A DNA stretch of 64,000 nucleotides from Flavobacterium soli DSM 19725 (GCF_000422705.1 NZ_AUGO01000007.1:1-64000); one strand, 5' to 3'; counted from the first letter of the stretch, positions 51,072 to 59,965 are shown. A program made the numbers and translations. Notes: generated by a model not told the origin, from the letters alone.

Positions 51072-51833
51072 ATGGGCAATACAAGTGAATCAGAACAGAT
51101 TGCTCAACTCAAAAGACAGATTGCTTTTCAAAAAGTAGAAATTGACACCTTAACTTCCGAACTCCTCTTGTCGCAGGAAGAACATGTGTTCCAGAACAAC
51201 GAGAAACAAAAAAGGGCCGATGAATTGTTCATTGCAAACAAGGAACTCGTTTTCCAGAATGAAGAGAAGCAAAAACGGGCAGACGAACTGTTCATAGCCC
51301 ATGAGGAACTGGTTTTCCAAAATAACGAGAAACAGAAACGGGCAGATGAATTGATCATTGCCAATGCGGAACTCGTGTTCCAGAATGCGGAAAAGCACAA
51401 ACGGGCGGATGAACTGATTATTGCCAATGCGGAACTTATTTTCCAGAATAAAGAGAAGCACAAACGGGCAGAAGAATTGGTGATGGCAAACAAGCATCTT
51501 GATGTGCAACACCAGGAAAATACAGCCTTGACCGAAAAGCTGACCCTCGCCAATGGAGAACTTCAGAAAACGGAAAACTATTTGAGAACCTATATCAAAG
51601 GGCTTGAGGAAATGATTTTTATCACTTCGCATAAGGTGAGGCAACCGGTTACGCAAATTTTGGGCATTGCCAATCTCATCGACCAATCTGCTGACTATTC
51701 GCTAGAGGAATTGAGAAATATTATTGGCTATGTGAAAAAGTCGGCACTTGCCTTGGACGATTTCACAAAGGAGCTTACTTTGACCATCAACCAACTGAAA
51801 AAGGAAGGCAAAAACAGGCTCAATAATCGATAA
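51072..51833 (+). CDS. Coiled-coil repeat protein with histidine-kinase dimerisation domain, no ATPase domain
   Basis: This 253-residue protein has residues about 25-150 made of six near-identical 21-residue repeats (unit like ELVFQNEEKQKRADELFIA), three heptads each, forming a long coiled coil. Residues about 175-250 are a HisKA-like helical hairpin with the H-box ITSHKVRQPVTQILGIANLI, including the would-be phospho-His. No N, G1 or G2 boxes of a HATPase domain follow. It is therefore not a complete kinase; it may dimerise with or receive phosphate from another kinase. The repeats are prone to copy-number change. Confidence 0.75.
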   Translation: MGNTSESEQIAQLKRQIAFQKVEIDTLTSELLLSQEEHVFQNNEKQKRADELFIANKELVFQNEEKQKRADELFIAHEELVFQNNEKQKRADELIIANAELVFQNAEKHKRADELIIANAELIFQNKEKHKRAEELVMANKHLDVQHQENTALTEKLTLANGELQKTENYLRTYIKGLEEMIFITSHKVRQPVTQILGIANLIDQSADYSLEELRNIIGYVKKSALALDDFTKELTLTINQLKKEGKNRLNNR

Positions 51834-51908
51834 AAATTGACAAGCAATGCGTTTTGGGGTGCAGGGATTTCAAGACACAATGTGGTGCTAATTATTATAA
51901 AACGATCC

Positions 51909-52610
51909 TTATTCCACTACATCCGCCTGCCAATATTCAAAAGTTTTTAGTTCTCCGGTGTCAAGCCTGATGTCGTAGGTGATTTTCTTGGTCTGCAAGA
52001 TCGAAAAGTCAATTTCCTTTTTGAATGGACCACCTGCATAGCAAAGGGTATGGTATTCTCCGTTTTCTCCACAAACATCGATACTGTCTGGAAACTGATG
52101 GATTGTGTTGAGGTCCAATTCTTTTCCGATAAAGGATTCGTCCAAGAGATCGGCCTGTGTCACAATTATTTTGGTTTTGATTCCTGATTGTAAGAACTCG
52201 TGAATGATCTCGGCAGACGATTTGTCCCAAAGCGGTTCTACCACTTCTATTCCCAATGGATGGAGTTTGCTTTCCCTGTAGGATTTTATGTCAGCCAAAA
52301 AAATATCGCCAAAAATAAAATGGGTAACGCCTTGTGCTTTGAAATGCTCGACTGTTTCACGCATTTTGTCGTCATAGTTGGTCAGGTCTTTTGCAAATAA
52401 AACAGTATGCAGCGGAATGCCAATACTCTGAGCTTGCCTTGACAGGATTTCCAAAGGAATGGCGTGAATGGAGGACGTTAGCGATTCCTGGTCGATTGTA
52501 GTCAATAAGGAGATAACCTCAAACTCATTGCATTGCAAGGTTTTTTGGAGTGCTAAAGCGGAGTCTTTTCCGCCACTCCAATTGAATACGGCTTTCTTTC
52601 TTTGGTTCAT
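51909..52610 (-). CDS. Dph6-like ATP pyrophosphatase (diphthine-ammonia ligase family)
   Basis: This 233-residue HUP-fold N-type ATP pyrophosphatase has PP-loop KAVFNWSGGKDSALAL (about residues 7-22), 'FGDIFLADIKSYRE' and 'DVCGENGEYHTLCYAGG' (about 180-196), all hallmarks of the family. Bacteria lack diphthamide, so the true substrate is unknown; an amide-forming reaction is likely. It is the last gene of a four-gene minus-strand run (54896-51909) with gaps of a few bases. Confidence 0.9.
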   Translation of the reverse strand: MNQRKKAVFNWSGGKDSALALQKTLQCNEFEVISLLTTIDQESLTSSIHAIPLEILSRQAQSIGIPLHTVLFAKDLTNYDDKMRETVEHFKAQGVTHFIFGDIFLADIKSYRESKLHPLGIEVVEPLWDKSSAEIIHEFLQSGIKTKIIVTQADLLDESFIGKELDLNTIHQFPDSIDVCGENGEYHTLCYAGGPFKKEIDFSILQTKKITYDIRLDTGELKTFEYWQADVVE

Positions 52611-52619
52611 GCTGTTTTT

Positions 52620-53141
52620 TTATTTTTTGGACTTGAATAATTGCTTCATCAGGCTAAGGCCAGTCGTGTTACCCTCTTCGATGTTCACGAAATACTGAAT
52701 CTGCCAACTTTGTGTTGCCATGGCTTGCTTGTTTGTCGTAGTGTCCCAAGGTGGATAAACTCTTATCCCTCGTTTTCCACCCTTCCCATTTTGCGAAAGT
52801 ATTCCCTTGCTGACCAAGACGGCTTTGGGAAAAATAAATTGTCCTATTTTGTCCTCTGTTTTTGAGGTAATGATGATAAAATCGAGAGGATCTGAAGCGT
52901 CAAATGGGGCTGTTATTCCTTTTTCATTTCGTTTCCAGACGGTTACAAATTGCCCTGTTTTTGTAGGTGTGATTTTAGACATTCGGTGTTCTATAACTTG
53001 TCCGTCGAGTTGGAAGCTACAAGCACCATAGGCTGGATTTTCATTCTGTTGCAGATGGGTCAATTGCAGACCACATTTGTCATAAACCAATTGCTGAATC
53101 CATTTCAGGTCAGCAAAAAGTGGAGTTTCGGTTGGTATCAC
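52620..53141 (-). CDS. MepB family protein
   Basis: This 173-residue protein has the MepB pattern 'YGACSFQLDGQVIEHRMSKI', 'TPTKTGQFVTVWKRNEKGIT', 'GQFIFPKAVLVSKGILS' and 'GKRGIRVYPPWD'. MepB is known from the Staphylococcus mepRAB locus but its biochemical role is not established. There is no signal peptide. It overlaps the acetyltransferase gene by 4 bp and precedes the Dph6-like gene by 9 bp. Confidence 0.85.
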   Translation of the reverse strand: MIPTETPLFADLKWIQQLVYDKCGLQLTHLQQNENPAYGACSFQLDGQVIEHRMSKITPTKTGQFVTVWKRNEKGITAPFDASDPLDFIIITSKTEDKIGQFIFPKAVLVSKGILSQNGKGGKRGIRVYPPWDTTTNKQAMATQSWQIQYFVNIEEGNTTGLSLMKQLFKSKK

Positions 53142-53656
53142 TTATTGTTTTTCTTTGTGAATTCATATAATACGCCTTCCTGTCCGTCAAAGTCAAAAGT
53201 GGAGGTAAACGTCATTCCTAGCTTCTCCAGCACTTTTATAGACGCCACATTCTCGCTCATGGCTCTACCAACGATGCGTTGAAGTCCGAGTTCATTACAA
53301 CCAAAATCAAGACATCTCCTGGCCGTTTCAGTAGCAAAACCTTGGTTCCAATAGCCCTTAAAAAACCTGAAACCTATGTCGTATTCGTTCTTTTCTTTGC
53401 TGTATTTGAGTCCGCACCAACCCATGAATTGCAAAGTCGATTTGTCGAGTACGGCAAATCGACCTACTCCATATTTTTCAAATTGGTCATAATGGGTGAG
53501 AAAATCTTTTGCAGCCGCTATGCTTTCAAAAGGTGTGTCACCTGTGAATTGCAGTACTTCGGGGTCAAGATTTAGCGTATAAAAATCTGCAGCATATTCT
53601 GTTGTCAGATTGCGTAAAATAGTTCGTTGGGTTGTTAAAAAGAAGGGTTCTTTCAT
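53138..53656 (-). CDS. GNAT acetyltransferase, RimJ/RimL-like
   Basis: This 172-residue protein was started at MKEPFFLTTQRTILRNL, the standard RimJ/L opening. It shows 'FAVLDKSTLQFMGWCGLKYS', the acetyl-CoA-binding 'FFKGYWNQGFATETARRCLD' (motif A, Q-G-x-A-T-E), 'RIVGRAMSENVASIKVLEKL' and 'GMTF'. It probably N-acetylates a protein terminus or small amine using acetyl-CoA; the substrate is not predictable. It lies 4 bp after the PQQ-type dehydrogenase gene. Confidence 0.88.
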   Translation of the reverse strand: MKEPFFLTTQRTILRNLTTEYAADFYTLNLDPEVLQFTGDTPFESIAAAKDFLTHYDQFEKYGVGRFAVLDKSTLQFMGWCGLKYSKEKNEYDIGFRFFKGYWNQGFATETARRCLDFGCNELGLQRIVGRAMSENVASIKVLEKLGMTFTSTFDFDGQEGVLYEFTKKNNK

Positions 53657-53660
53657 GTTA

Positions 53661-54896
53661 CTACTTCTTCCCAATACGGTACAGCCTTCCTTCATCGGTC
53701 ACGGCATATAAAGCGCCGTCTTTTCCTTGGGTAATGTCGCGAAAACGTTGCTTTTCCTCTTTCAACAGGCGTTCCTCTCCTACTACCTTATTGTTTTCAA
53801 TGACAAGTCGGGCAATAAGGCTGCTGCTCAATCCGCCAATAAACAAATTGTTGTTCCACTCCGGTACATCTGTTCCGGTATAAAACGTCATACCGCTAGG
53901 CGAGAGTACAGGATCCCAATAATAGACTGGCTGTTCCAGTCCTTCTTTTTGTCCGATATGTTGCCCTATTTCGTCGCCACTGTATTCCATTCCGTAAGTG
54001 ATTACAGGCCAACCATAGTTCTTTCCAGGCTGGATCAGGTTCAGCTCATCTCCTCCCAACGGGCCAAACTCATTTTCCCACAAATCACCCGTAACCGGAT
54101 GGAACGCCAGTCCCTGAACGTTTCGGTGTCCATAACTGTAAATTTCGGGACGTGCATTTGGCGTGTTGGAAAACGGATTCCCTGCTGCAGGTTTTCCTTC
54201 GGTGGTAATGCGAAGTATCTTTCCGTTGGCAGAATTCAGCTGCTGAGCCTGTGGTCGGGTTTCCTTGTCCGAGCGTTCTCCCGTACTGAAAACTAGATTC
54301 CTCTGCTTGTCAAAAAGAATTCTCGAACCATAATGCAGGGTACTTTTGTGTCCGGGTGTAGCCCTGAAAATCACCACTACATTTTCCATTTTGCCTTCAT
54401 CCGAAGCAAGTTTTCCTTTGGCTACAGCCGTGAGATTTCCTTCCTTTGTTTTTTCAGAATAGGTCCAATACACCATCCGATTGGTGGCGAAATTTGGATC
54501 CACTGTCACACCCAGCAAACCGCCTTGTCCGGCATCGTTTACTTCGGGTAGCCCTGTTATTTTTTCCGACACGACACCACTATTGGTAACAATTCGCATC
54601 GTTCCTCCCTTTTCTGTAACTAACAGTCTTCCATCTGGCAATGAAGCAACTCCCCAAGGCCTGTCGAGTTTGTCTGTAAGGATCTTGCCTTCGTAGGGAG
54701 TTGTGGTTTGAACACCTGCAATACGGGTCTGTCCTGCAAAGGCGGGTTTCAGGTCGCTGTTGGGTTGTTCGGTTTCAACCGGGGCGTTTGTTGTGGTGGT
54801 GGGCGATTCTAATTTTTCGTTCTTCTTTTCAGCATTCTTGTTGCCACAGGACGTTAGCACTAAGGCAGCCATTACGGTAGGAAAAATGTTTTTCAT
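53661..54896 (-). CDS. Lipoprotein PQQ-type sugar dehydrogenase (YliI/sorbosone dehydrogenase family)
   Basis: This 411-residue protein has a lipoprotein signal (lipobox LTSC at residues 13-16), then a Thr/Pro-rich linker and a six-bladed beta-propeller: 'LDRPWGVASLPDGRLLVTEK', 'GGLLGVTVDPNF', 'HYGSRILFDKQRNLVFSTGE', 'SYGHRNVQGLAFHPVTGDLW', 'NEFGPLGGDELNLI' and 'GKNYGWPVITYG'. Members oxidise aldose sugars with PQQ in the periplasm. It is the first gene of the four-gene run. Whether PQQ is made by this organism cannot be told here. Confidence 0.9.
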   Translation of the reverse strand: MKNIFPTVMAALVLTSCGNKNAEKKNEKLESPTTTTNAPVETEQPNSDLKPAFAGQTRIAGVQTTTPYEGKILTDKLDRPWGVASLPDGRLLVTEKGGTMRIVTNSGVVSEKITGLPEVNDAGQGGLLGVTVDPNFATNRMVYWTYSEKTKEGNLTAVAKGKLASDEGKMENVVVIFRATPGHKSTLHYGSRILFDKQRNLVFSTGERSDKETRPQAQQLNSANGKILRITTEGKPAAGNPFSNTPNARPEIYSYGHRNVQGLAFHPVTGDLWENEFGPLGGDELNLIQPGKNYGWPVITYGMEYSGDEIGQHIGQKEGLEQPVYYWDPVLSPSGMTFYTGTDVPEWNNNLFIGGLSSSLIARLVIENNKVVGEERLLKEEKQRFRDITQGKDGALYAVTDEGRLYRIGKK

Positions 54897-55005
54897 ATTT
54901 TTTTTATTTTATGCATTCTAATATTTAATCTTTTTCCTAAAGATAGTAATGAATTTGGTTGTGGCAAAATGATTTCTATTTAAAAACACCCAATTTATCA
55001 AACCG

Positions 55006-55076
55006 ATCACTAAATACAGATCACTGAATACTGATCACTGAATACTGATCACTGAACACTGAACACTGAACACTAA
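55006..55076. repeat. Tandem repeats after rtcB
   Basis: About four copies of a 14-bp unit (gatcactgaatact and variants) are followed by three 7-bp units (gaacact). The tract lies between rtcB and the dehydrogenase gene and reaches the rtcB stop codon. It is a simple tandem repeat, likely variable in length. Confidence 0.8.
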
Positions 55077-56494
55077 TCCTCCCGACTCCCATCATCCGCC
55101 ATCCTCACCATTTTAGGCGTGAATTTCGCCACCACATCTACCAAGTCTTCCTGTGAAGCCATCACCATGTTGATATCCTTGTAGGCCATTGGCGCTTCAT
55201 CCAAACCAGCACCAATAAGCGTCACGCCGTGGTCTTTCAAGATGGTTTGCATCTCATTTTTGGTAATCGTCTTGATGGCTTGCGTTCGGCTCATCTGTCT
55301 TCCTGCTCCATGCGAAGCCGAGTTGATGGCGTTTTCCTCCCCTTTTCCTCTAACCAAGAATCCCGGTGCCGTCATACTTCCCGGAATGATTCCCATCACG
55401 CCTTTTCCGGCTGGAGTCGCTCCCTTTCTATGCACGATTACCTCTTCTCCATTCCATACTTCCTTCCAGGCAAAGTTGTGGTGGTTTTCCACTTTTGCCA
55501 AAACTGTCGCCCCCAAGGCTTTTTCCATTTTCTTATGGATGACCTCATGACAGGCAGAGGCATAATCTCCGGCAAGGTTCATTGCAATCCAATATTCCTG
55601 ACCCAAGGACGAATTCATATCCAAATAGGCCAAGTTTTTTGCCACATCCGGTAATTTACAAACGTCTTTCGCCATTTTGGTATAATGTCCCGCAACCGTG
55701 GCACCAAAACCTCTGGAACCCGAATGCGTCAACAACGCTATATACTTACCTTTCGGGATGTTCAAAACGGCATCATCCTTGGCAAATTCCAAGATCCCGA
55801 ACTCCACGAAGTGATTTCCTCCACCGGAAGAACCCAATTGTGACCAAGCCTTATCCTTCAACCCTTTTATTAAAGAGTTGGTTTGAAAATCTGGGCTTTC
55901 CATAACCGCATGATCCGATTTGTACTGTCCGTGAAAACCATGTCCGGCACCAAACTTCGAATGTGCCACCAATTCACGTTTGAATTTATCTTGATTTGCA
56001 TAATAAAAATCTTCCGCCATATCATATACTGACAACGCCATCCTGCAACCAATATCTACACCCACTCCGTAAGGAATAATCGCATTGTTGGTTGCCAAAA
56101 CACCACCAATCGGCAATCCGTATCCTTGATGAGCATCTGGCATCAAAGCACCTGCTACCGTAACAGGAAGTTGCATGGCTACTTTCATCTGGTTAATGGC
56201 ACCGTCTTCGATATGGTCCAAACCATAAGCTGAAAACGCATCAGGAGTTGGATTCAAGGCGATAAAATCTTCTGGCTTTTCATTTGCTTTTTCAATTAAG
56301 GCGATGGCAAGCTTGCTAAATACCTTGTCGTCTATGTAATTTTCTGGAGTAGCCAATACGTTGGCATAGTGCTCCATCATTTGTTCTCTTGTAAAACCAT
56401 TTCGGCCTCTGTTGATTCTTAAGGCAATACCTAAAACAGTTCCTTCGGCATATCCCAATGCCATTAAATCATTTCCGTTGATGGGTGTTTTCAT
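55073..56494 (-). CDS. rtcB: RNA-splicing ligase RtcB
   Basis: This 473-residue GTP- and Mn-dependent RNA ligase joins 2',3'-cyclic phosphate and 5'-OH ends, as made by anticodon nucleases. Family motifs are 'GALMPDAHQGYGLPIGGVLA', 'YGVGVDIGCRMALS' (metal Asp and Cys), 'LGSSGGGNHFVEFG', 'LTHSGSRGFG', 'HRKGATPAGKGVMGIIPGSM' and 'NSASHGAGRQMSRTQA', with the guanylated His in SHGAGR. The start was set at MKTPINGNDL; eight further residues are possible. The promoter carries the palindrome at 56534-56552. No RtcA or archease is adjacent. Confidence 0.95.
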   Translation of the reverse strand: MKTPINGNDLMALGYAEGTVLGIALRINRGRNGFTREQMMEHYANVLATPENYIDDKVFSKLAIALIEKANEKPEDFIALNPTPDAFSAYGLDHIEDGAINQMKVAMQLPVTVAGALMPDAHQGYGLPIGGVLATNNAIIPYGVGVDIGCRMALSVYDMAEDFYYANQDKFKRELVAHSKFGAGHGFHGQYKSDHAVMESPDFQTNSLIKGLKDKAWSQLGSSGGGNHFVEFGILEFAKDDAVLNIPKGKYIALLTHSGSRGFGATVAGHYTKMAKDVCKLPDVAKNLAYLDMNSSLGQEYWIAMNLAGDYASACHEVIHKKMEKALGATVLAKVENHHNFAWKEVWNGEEVIVHRKGATPAGKGVMGIIPGSMTAPGFLVRGKGEENAINSASHGAGRQMSRTQAIKTITKNEMQTILKDHGVTLIGAGLDEAPMAYKDINMVMASQEDLVDVVAKFTPKMVRMADDGSRED

Positions 56495-56533
56495 AATTTC
56501 TATCTTTTGATGGTACAAAGATGATAGCGGTAG

Positions 56534-56552
56534 TACGCAATTATTTTGCGTA
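56534..56552 (-). promoter_or_regulatory. Operator palindrome before rtcB
   Basis: TACGCAA-TTATT-TTGCGTA lies 40 bp upstream of the rtcB ATG. On the minus strand TTGCGTA is followed after 10 bases by CATCTTTG (-7-like), exactly the spacing found before the tRNA-like/slipin unit. It also lies upstream of the divergent Crp/Fnr gene. Confidence 0.8.
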
Positions 56553-56622
56553 GTAGTATTTATGATTTAAAAATAATTCCTTTTCAGCAATTTTATGTAG
56601 TATTGTAAGCAAATAACTTGCA

Positions 56623-57201
56623 ATGGATTCCTACGACATACTTTTAAATGCTCTAAAACAAATTACCTCCCTTGAACCGGAGGAGGAAATAATGTTTCGT
56701 AAAGCTTTTAAAACACATTCTTTAAAAAAGAACGAATACTTCTTGCAATCTACTAATGTAAACCATCGTTTGGGATTCCTATGCAAGGGTTTGGTACGCT
56801 ATTTCGTTTTTAGAAATGAAGAGGAATCAACGTTGGAGTTTACCAAGGAAGGCGAATTTATTGCCGATTATGGGAGTTTTATATCGAAAGAACCTTCACT
56901 ACAAAACATACAGGCATTGGAAGATTGCGAACTATTGGTCATTGAATACGACGAACTTCAAAAATTATACAAAGTTTCCCGAAATGCCAATCTATTAGGC
57001 AGGGTCATAATAGAACATCGTTTTATCATTATGGTCAACCAATTATTAACTGTTCACCGCTATAATCCGGAAGACCGTTACCGCTACTTCTTGACACATT
57101 ATAAAGATCTTACCCAAAGAATTCCGCAATACCTCATTGCTTCCTTTGTTGGCGTAAAGCCACAATCTTTAAGCAGGATCAGGAAACGAATCGTACAGTA
57201 A
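56623..57201 (+). CDS. Crp/Fnr family transcriptional regulator
   Basis: This 192-residue protein has an N-terminal cyclic-nucleotide-binding-like beta roll (LKKNEYFLQSTNVNHRLGFL, GEFIADYGSFI, ALEDCELLVIEYDEL), a dimer helix, and a C-terminal HTH (IPQYLIASFVGVKPQSLSRI, RKRI). This fits the Bacteroidota Crp/Fnr group, in which true cAMP binding is usually doubtful. It is divergent from rtcB and followed by the hydroxylase-like gene, one of which it may control. Confidence 0.88.
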   Translation: MDSYDILLNALKQITSLEPEEEIMFRKAFKTHSLKKNEYFLQSTNVNHRLGFLCKGLVRYFVFRNEEESTLEFTKEGEFIADYGSFISKEPSLQNIQALEDCELLVIEYDELQKLYKVSRNANLLGRVIIEHRFIIMVNQLLTVHRYNPEDRYRYFLTHYKDLTQRIPQYLIASFVGVKPQSLSRIRKRIVQ

Positions 57202-57319
57202 TTTGTTAACCCAAGTGCATCATTTTTAGTATAAAAGGCTTCTACATTTGTCTTGATTAGATTTAAAACAATTGTAAAACCTTGTTGTACTTCACGGTAC
57301 GACAGTAAACTTAAATAAA

Positions 57320-58042
57320 ATGACACTACTCATCATCTTTATGGTATTTGGTTTTTGCTTCTTATTGGAGCGACTCACACCAGGTTGGAAATTACCCGAA
57401 GTGCCTACTTGGACAATTAGGGTTTTAGCGATAAACTTCGTTCAACTTGGGGTTGTAACATTGGCTGGTTATACTTGGGAAATCTGGCTCGCACGCGTTT
57501 CCCTATTTGAACTGTCCAACTATGTAAATCCTTTCTTTGGAGGTTTGATTGCTTATTTTATTGCCACATTTATCTTTTATTGGTGGCACCGATGGAGACA
57601 TAAGATCAATTTTCTGTGGACACATTTTCATCAGATTCACCACAGTCCACAACGCTTGGAAGTCATCACTTCTTTCTACAAGCATCCTTTAGAAATGACG
57701 GTAAATTCCATCATAGGAAGCCTTTTGGTTTTTACAACATTGGGATTGAGCTTGGAAGCGGGCGCCATTTATACGTTGTTCACCGCTCTGGGAGAATTCT
57801 TTTACCATACCAATGTAAAAACTCCGCAATGGATTGGTTATATTTTCCAACGTCCGGAAATGCACAGGATCCACCACGAATACGACAAGCACACCAATAA
57901 TTATGGTGATATTGTGTGGTGGGACATGCTATTCGGAACCTATGAAAACCCTAAGGAGTTTCAATCTACTTGTGGCTTTGATACTGAAAAAGAACAACGA
58001 CTGGGAGATATGCTCAAGTTTAAGGATGTGCATAAAGAATAA
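57320..58042 (+). CDS. Sterol desaturase/fatty acid hydroxylase family membrane protein
   Basis: This 240-residue integral membrane protein has segments near 'LLIIFMVFGFCFLLERL', 'LAINFVQLGVVTLAGY', 'GLIAYFIATFIFYWW' and 'IIGSLLVFTTLGLSLE'. The di-iron histidine motifs are present: H-R-W-R-H, H-Q-I-H-H and H-R-I-H-H, with 'EFFYHTN' between. It should hydroxylate or desaturate a lipid using O2. It is transcribed after the Crp/Fnr gene and closed by a terminator. Confidence 0.92.
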   Translation: MTLLIIFMVFGFCFLLERLTPGWKLPEVPTWTIRVLAINFVQLGVVTLAGYTWEIWLARVSLFELSNYVNPFFGGLIAYFIATFIFYWWHRWRHKINFLWTHFHQIHHSPQRLEVITSFYKHPLEMTVNSIIGSLLVFTTLGLSLEAGAIYTLFTALGEFFYHTNVKTPQWIGYIFQRPEMHRIHHEYDKHTNNYGDIVWWDMLFGTYENPKEFQSTCGFDTEKEQRLGDMLKFKDVHKE

Positions 58043-58063
58043 TTCATAATTATTATTTTCAAA

Positions 58064-58100
58064 AAAGACCTGAGCAATTATCCATTGTTCAGGTTTTCTA
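58064..58100 (+). terminator. Terminator after the hydroxylase-like gene
   Basis: The stem ACCTGA-g-CAAT / ATTG-t-TCAGGT (58068-58094) has a 5-nt loop and is followed by TTTTCTATTTT. It isolates the HD-WYL unit from the upstream genes. Confidence 0.85.
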
Positions 58101-58122
58101 TTTTAAAAATCACTCAACGTTC

Positions 58123-58141
58123 TACGCAATTGTTTTGCGTA
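58123..58141 (+). promoter_or_regulatory. Operator palindrome before the HD-WYL unit
   Basis: TACGCAA-TTGTT-TTGCGTA is the third copy of the palindrome. Its right arm includes TTTG that can serve as -33 element; TATATTTG at 58157-58164 is an exact -7 box at a suitable distance. A protein bound here would control, probably repress, the HD and WYL genes. Confidence 0.8.
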
Positions 58142-58188
58142 ATAACAAAGATTTTCTATATTTGGGTAAACATCGCCATCCTAAACTT

Positions 58189-58800
58189 ATGCAACTCCAA
58201 AAAATATTTATTGAATTACTCAAACATATTGGTTTCACTGAGGATAGCATCCAAAACCATTGGCAGACTTTAGAAAAAGCCTATTCCAAAAAATCAAGAC
58301 ACTACCATAATCTTACACATCTAGAAGAGATGATAGCATGTTTTGATACCTACAAAAATCAATTGCAATTTCCCGATGAAGTGCTGTACAGTATTTTCTA
58401 CCACGACATTATCTATAAAAGCACCCGAAAAGACAACGAACTCAAAAGTGCAGAACTGGCGGTAGCCTTACTTCCAGACAACACGGCAATCAACAGTCGG
58501 ATCGTTTTTGATATGATTCTTGCCACAAAGGACCACAGTAGCAAAGGTGTTGAAGATGAAAAATGGCTCATTGATTTCGATTTAAGAATCCTAGCAAAAG
58601 ACTGGGAAGACTACAAAATCTATTTCAACCAAATAAGGAAGGAATACAGCATCTACCCCGATTTCCTCTACAACCCAGGCAGAAAAAAAGCCTTGGAACA
58701 TTTCCTAGAAAAGGATTTCATCTACCAAACCGAAACCTTCAGGGAATTATTTGAAGCCAAAGCCAGACAAAATATCCAAAAGGAAATTGCTCAACTATAA
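58189..58800 (+). CDS. HD-superfamily hydrolase-like protein
   Basis: This 203-residue protein was started at MQLQKIFIELLKHIGF; an earlier ATG (58135) lies inside the operator and before the -7 box, so it cannot be used from this promoter. It contains 'YSKKSRHYHNLTHLEEMIAC' (first His pair), 'VLYSIFYHDIIYKS' (H-D metal dyad) and 'DFDLRILAKDWEDY'. This is the predicted metal-dependent HD phosphohydrolase group; substrates may be nucleotides or RNA ends. It is cotranscribed with the WYL gene 48 bp downstream. Confidence 0.8.
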   Translation: MQLQKIFIELLKHIGFTEDSIQNHWQTLEKAYSKKSRHYHNLTHLEEMIACFDTYKNQLQFPDEVLYSIFYHDIIYKSTRKDNELKSAELAVALLPDNTAINSRIVFDMILATKDHSSKGVEDEKWLIDFDLRILAKDWEDYKIYFNQIRKEYSIYPDFLYNPGRKKALEHFLEKDFIYQTETFRELFEAKARQNIQKEIAQL

Positions 58801-58848
58801 CCCAAAAACTCCTAAACCCTTAAACTTTAAACTTTTAAACTTCCTAAG

Positions 58849-59859
58849 ATGGCCCAAAACAAAAACGCCCTCATCCGCTATAAAACCATCGACAAATGCC
58901 TGCAAAACCAATACCGCCAATGGACATTGGAAGATTTAATGAATGCTTGTTCCGAAGCCCTGTTTGAATACGAAGGCAAGGAAGATTCCGTAAGCAAGAG
59001 AACCGTTCAGTTGGATATACAGATGATGCGGAGCGAAAAACTAGGTTACAATGCTCCAATTGTAGTGTACGATAAGAAGTTTTACAAATACGAAGACGAA
59101 GAGTATTCCATCACTGATATTCCGTTGACGGAAACTGACATTAATGTGTTGACAGAAACCGTTTCGATGCTCAAGCAGTTCAAAGATTTTTCCCTGTTCA
59201 GCGATGTGTCGGACATCTTGCAACGTTTGGAAGATAAAATCTATGCCGAAAAATCGCATACGCAACCCGTTATTCATTTGGATAAGAATGAAAATCTCAA
59301 AGGATTAAATTTTTTAGACACGCTGTATCAAGCTATTATCAAGAAGATTGTTCTAAAGATTACCTACAAGTCGTTTACCTCACGTGATGAAAATACATTT
59401 TCCTTTCATCCCTACATCTTGAAGGAATTTAACAACCGTTGGTTTTTGGTGGGCAAGAAAAGAACAAACGCTCCTATCAGCAATCTGGCATTGGACAGGA
59501 TTATTGCCATAGATTTCGATTTTAAGGCAGACTATATAAACGAGAATTTTGATGCAGAGAAATTCTATAAAAATGTTGTAGGTGTAACCGTCAATTCAGG
59601 TTTGCAACCCCGAAAGATCGAATTGCTGATTGACAGTACTAATGCCCCTTATGTGATTACGAAACCCCTCCATAATTCCCAAAGGCTGATCAAAACCAAC
59701 GAGGACGGAAGCATCCTTATTCATCTTTTTTTAGTCGAAAATTATGAACTGCATCGCCTCCTTTTAGGTTTCGGATGTGGATTGGAAGTGATAAGTCCGG
59801 AAAGATTAAGAAATCAAATTAAGGAAAATTTTAAACAGGCTTTAGAAAAATACACTTAA
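58849..59859 (+). CDS. WYL-domain transcriptional regulator
   Basis: In this 336-residue protein an N-terminal winged HTH (IRYKTIDKCLQNQYRQWTLE, then VSKRTVQLDIQMMRS) is followed by the WYL domain (ITYKSF, FHPYILKEFNNRWFLVGKKR, NLALDRIIAID) and a C-terminal WCX-like part (RKIELLIDSTNAPYVITKPL, GLEVISPERLRNQI). WYL domains bind nucleic acid or small ligands and often control DNA- or RNA-damage and defence genes. As second gene of the palindrome-controlled unit it is the best candidate to bind TACGCAA-N5-TTGCGTA. Confidence 0.9.
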   Translation: MAQNKNALIRYKTIDKCLQNQYRQWTLEDLMNACSEALFEYEGKEDSVSKRTVQLDIQMMRSEKLGYNAPIVVYDKKFYKYEDEEYSITDIPLTETDINVLTETVSMLKQFKDFSLFSDVSDILQRLEDKIYAEKSHTQPVIHLDKNENLKGLNFLDTLYQAIIKKIVLKITYKSFTSRDENTFSFHPYILKEFNNRWFLVGKKRTNAPISNLALDRIIAIDFDFKADYINENFDAEKFYKNVVGVTVNSGLQPRKIELLIDSTNAPYVITKPLHNSQRLIKTNEDGSILIHLFLVENYELHRLLLGFGCGLEVISPERLRNQIKENFKQALEKYT

Positions 59860-59953
59860 CTTTAAGAACATAAAAATTTTAAACCTAATATACTTTAAAA
59901 GAAGACTCAAAAACAAAAAAAAATAAATAAGACATAAAAAAAACACAATATAG

Positions 59954-59965
59954 TATGCATGCATA
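59954..59965 (+). promoter_or_regulatory. Palindrome in the MarR-fad promoter
   Basis: TATGCATGCATA is a perfect 12-bp palindrome 13 bp upstream of the -7-like box TATCTTTG (59978-59985) and 36 bp before the MarR start codon. This is the expected place for a MarR dimer to repress its own operon. Confidence 0.6.

Noticed and set aside
58135..58188. Earlier start for the HD protein
   Set aside because: It would begin inside the operator palindrome and upstream of the -7 box, so it could not be transcribed from that promoter.
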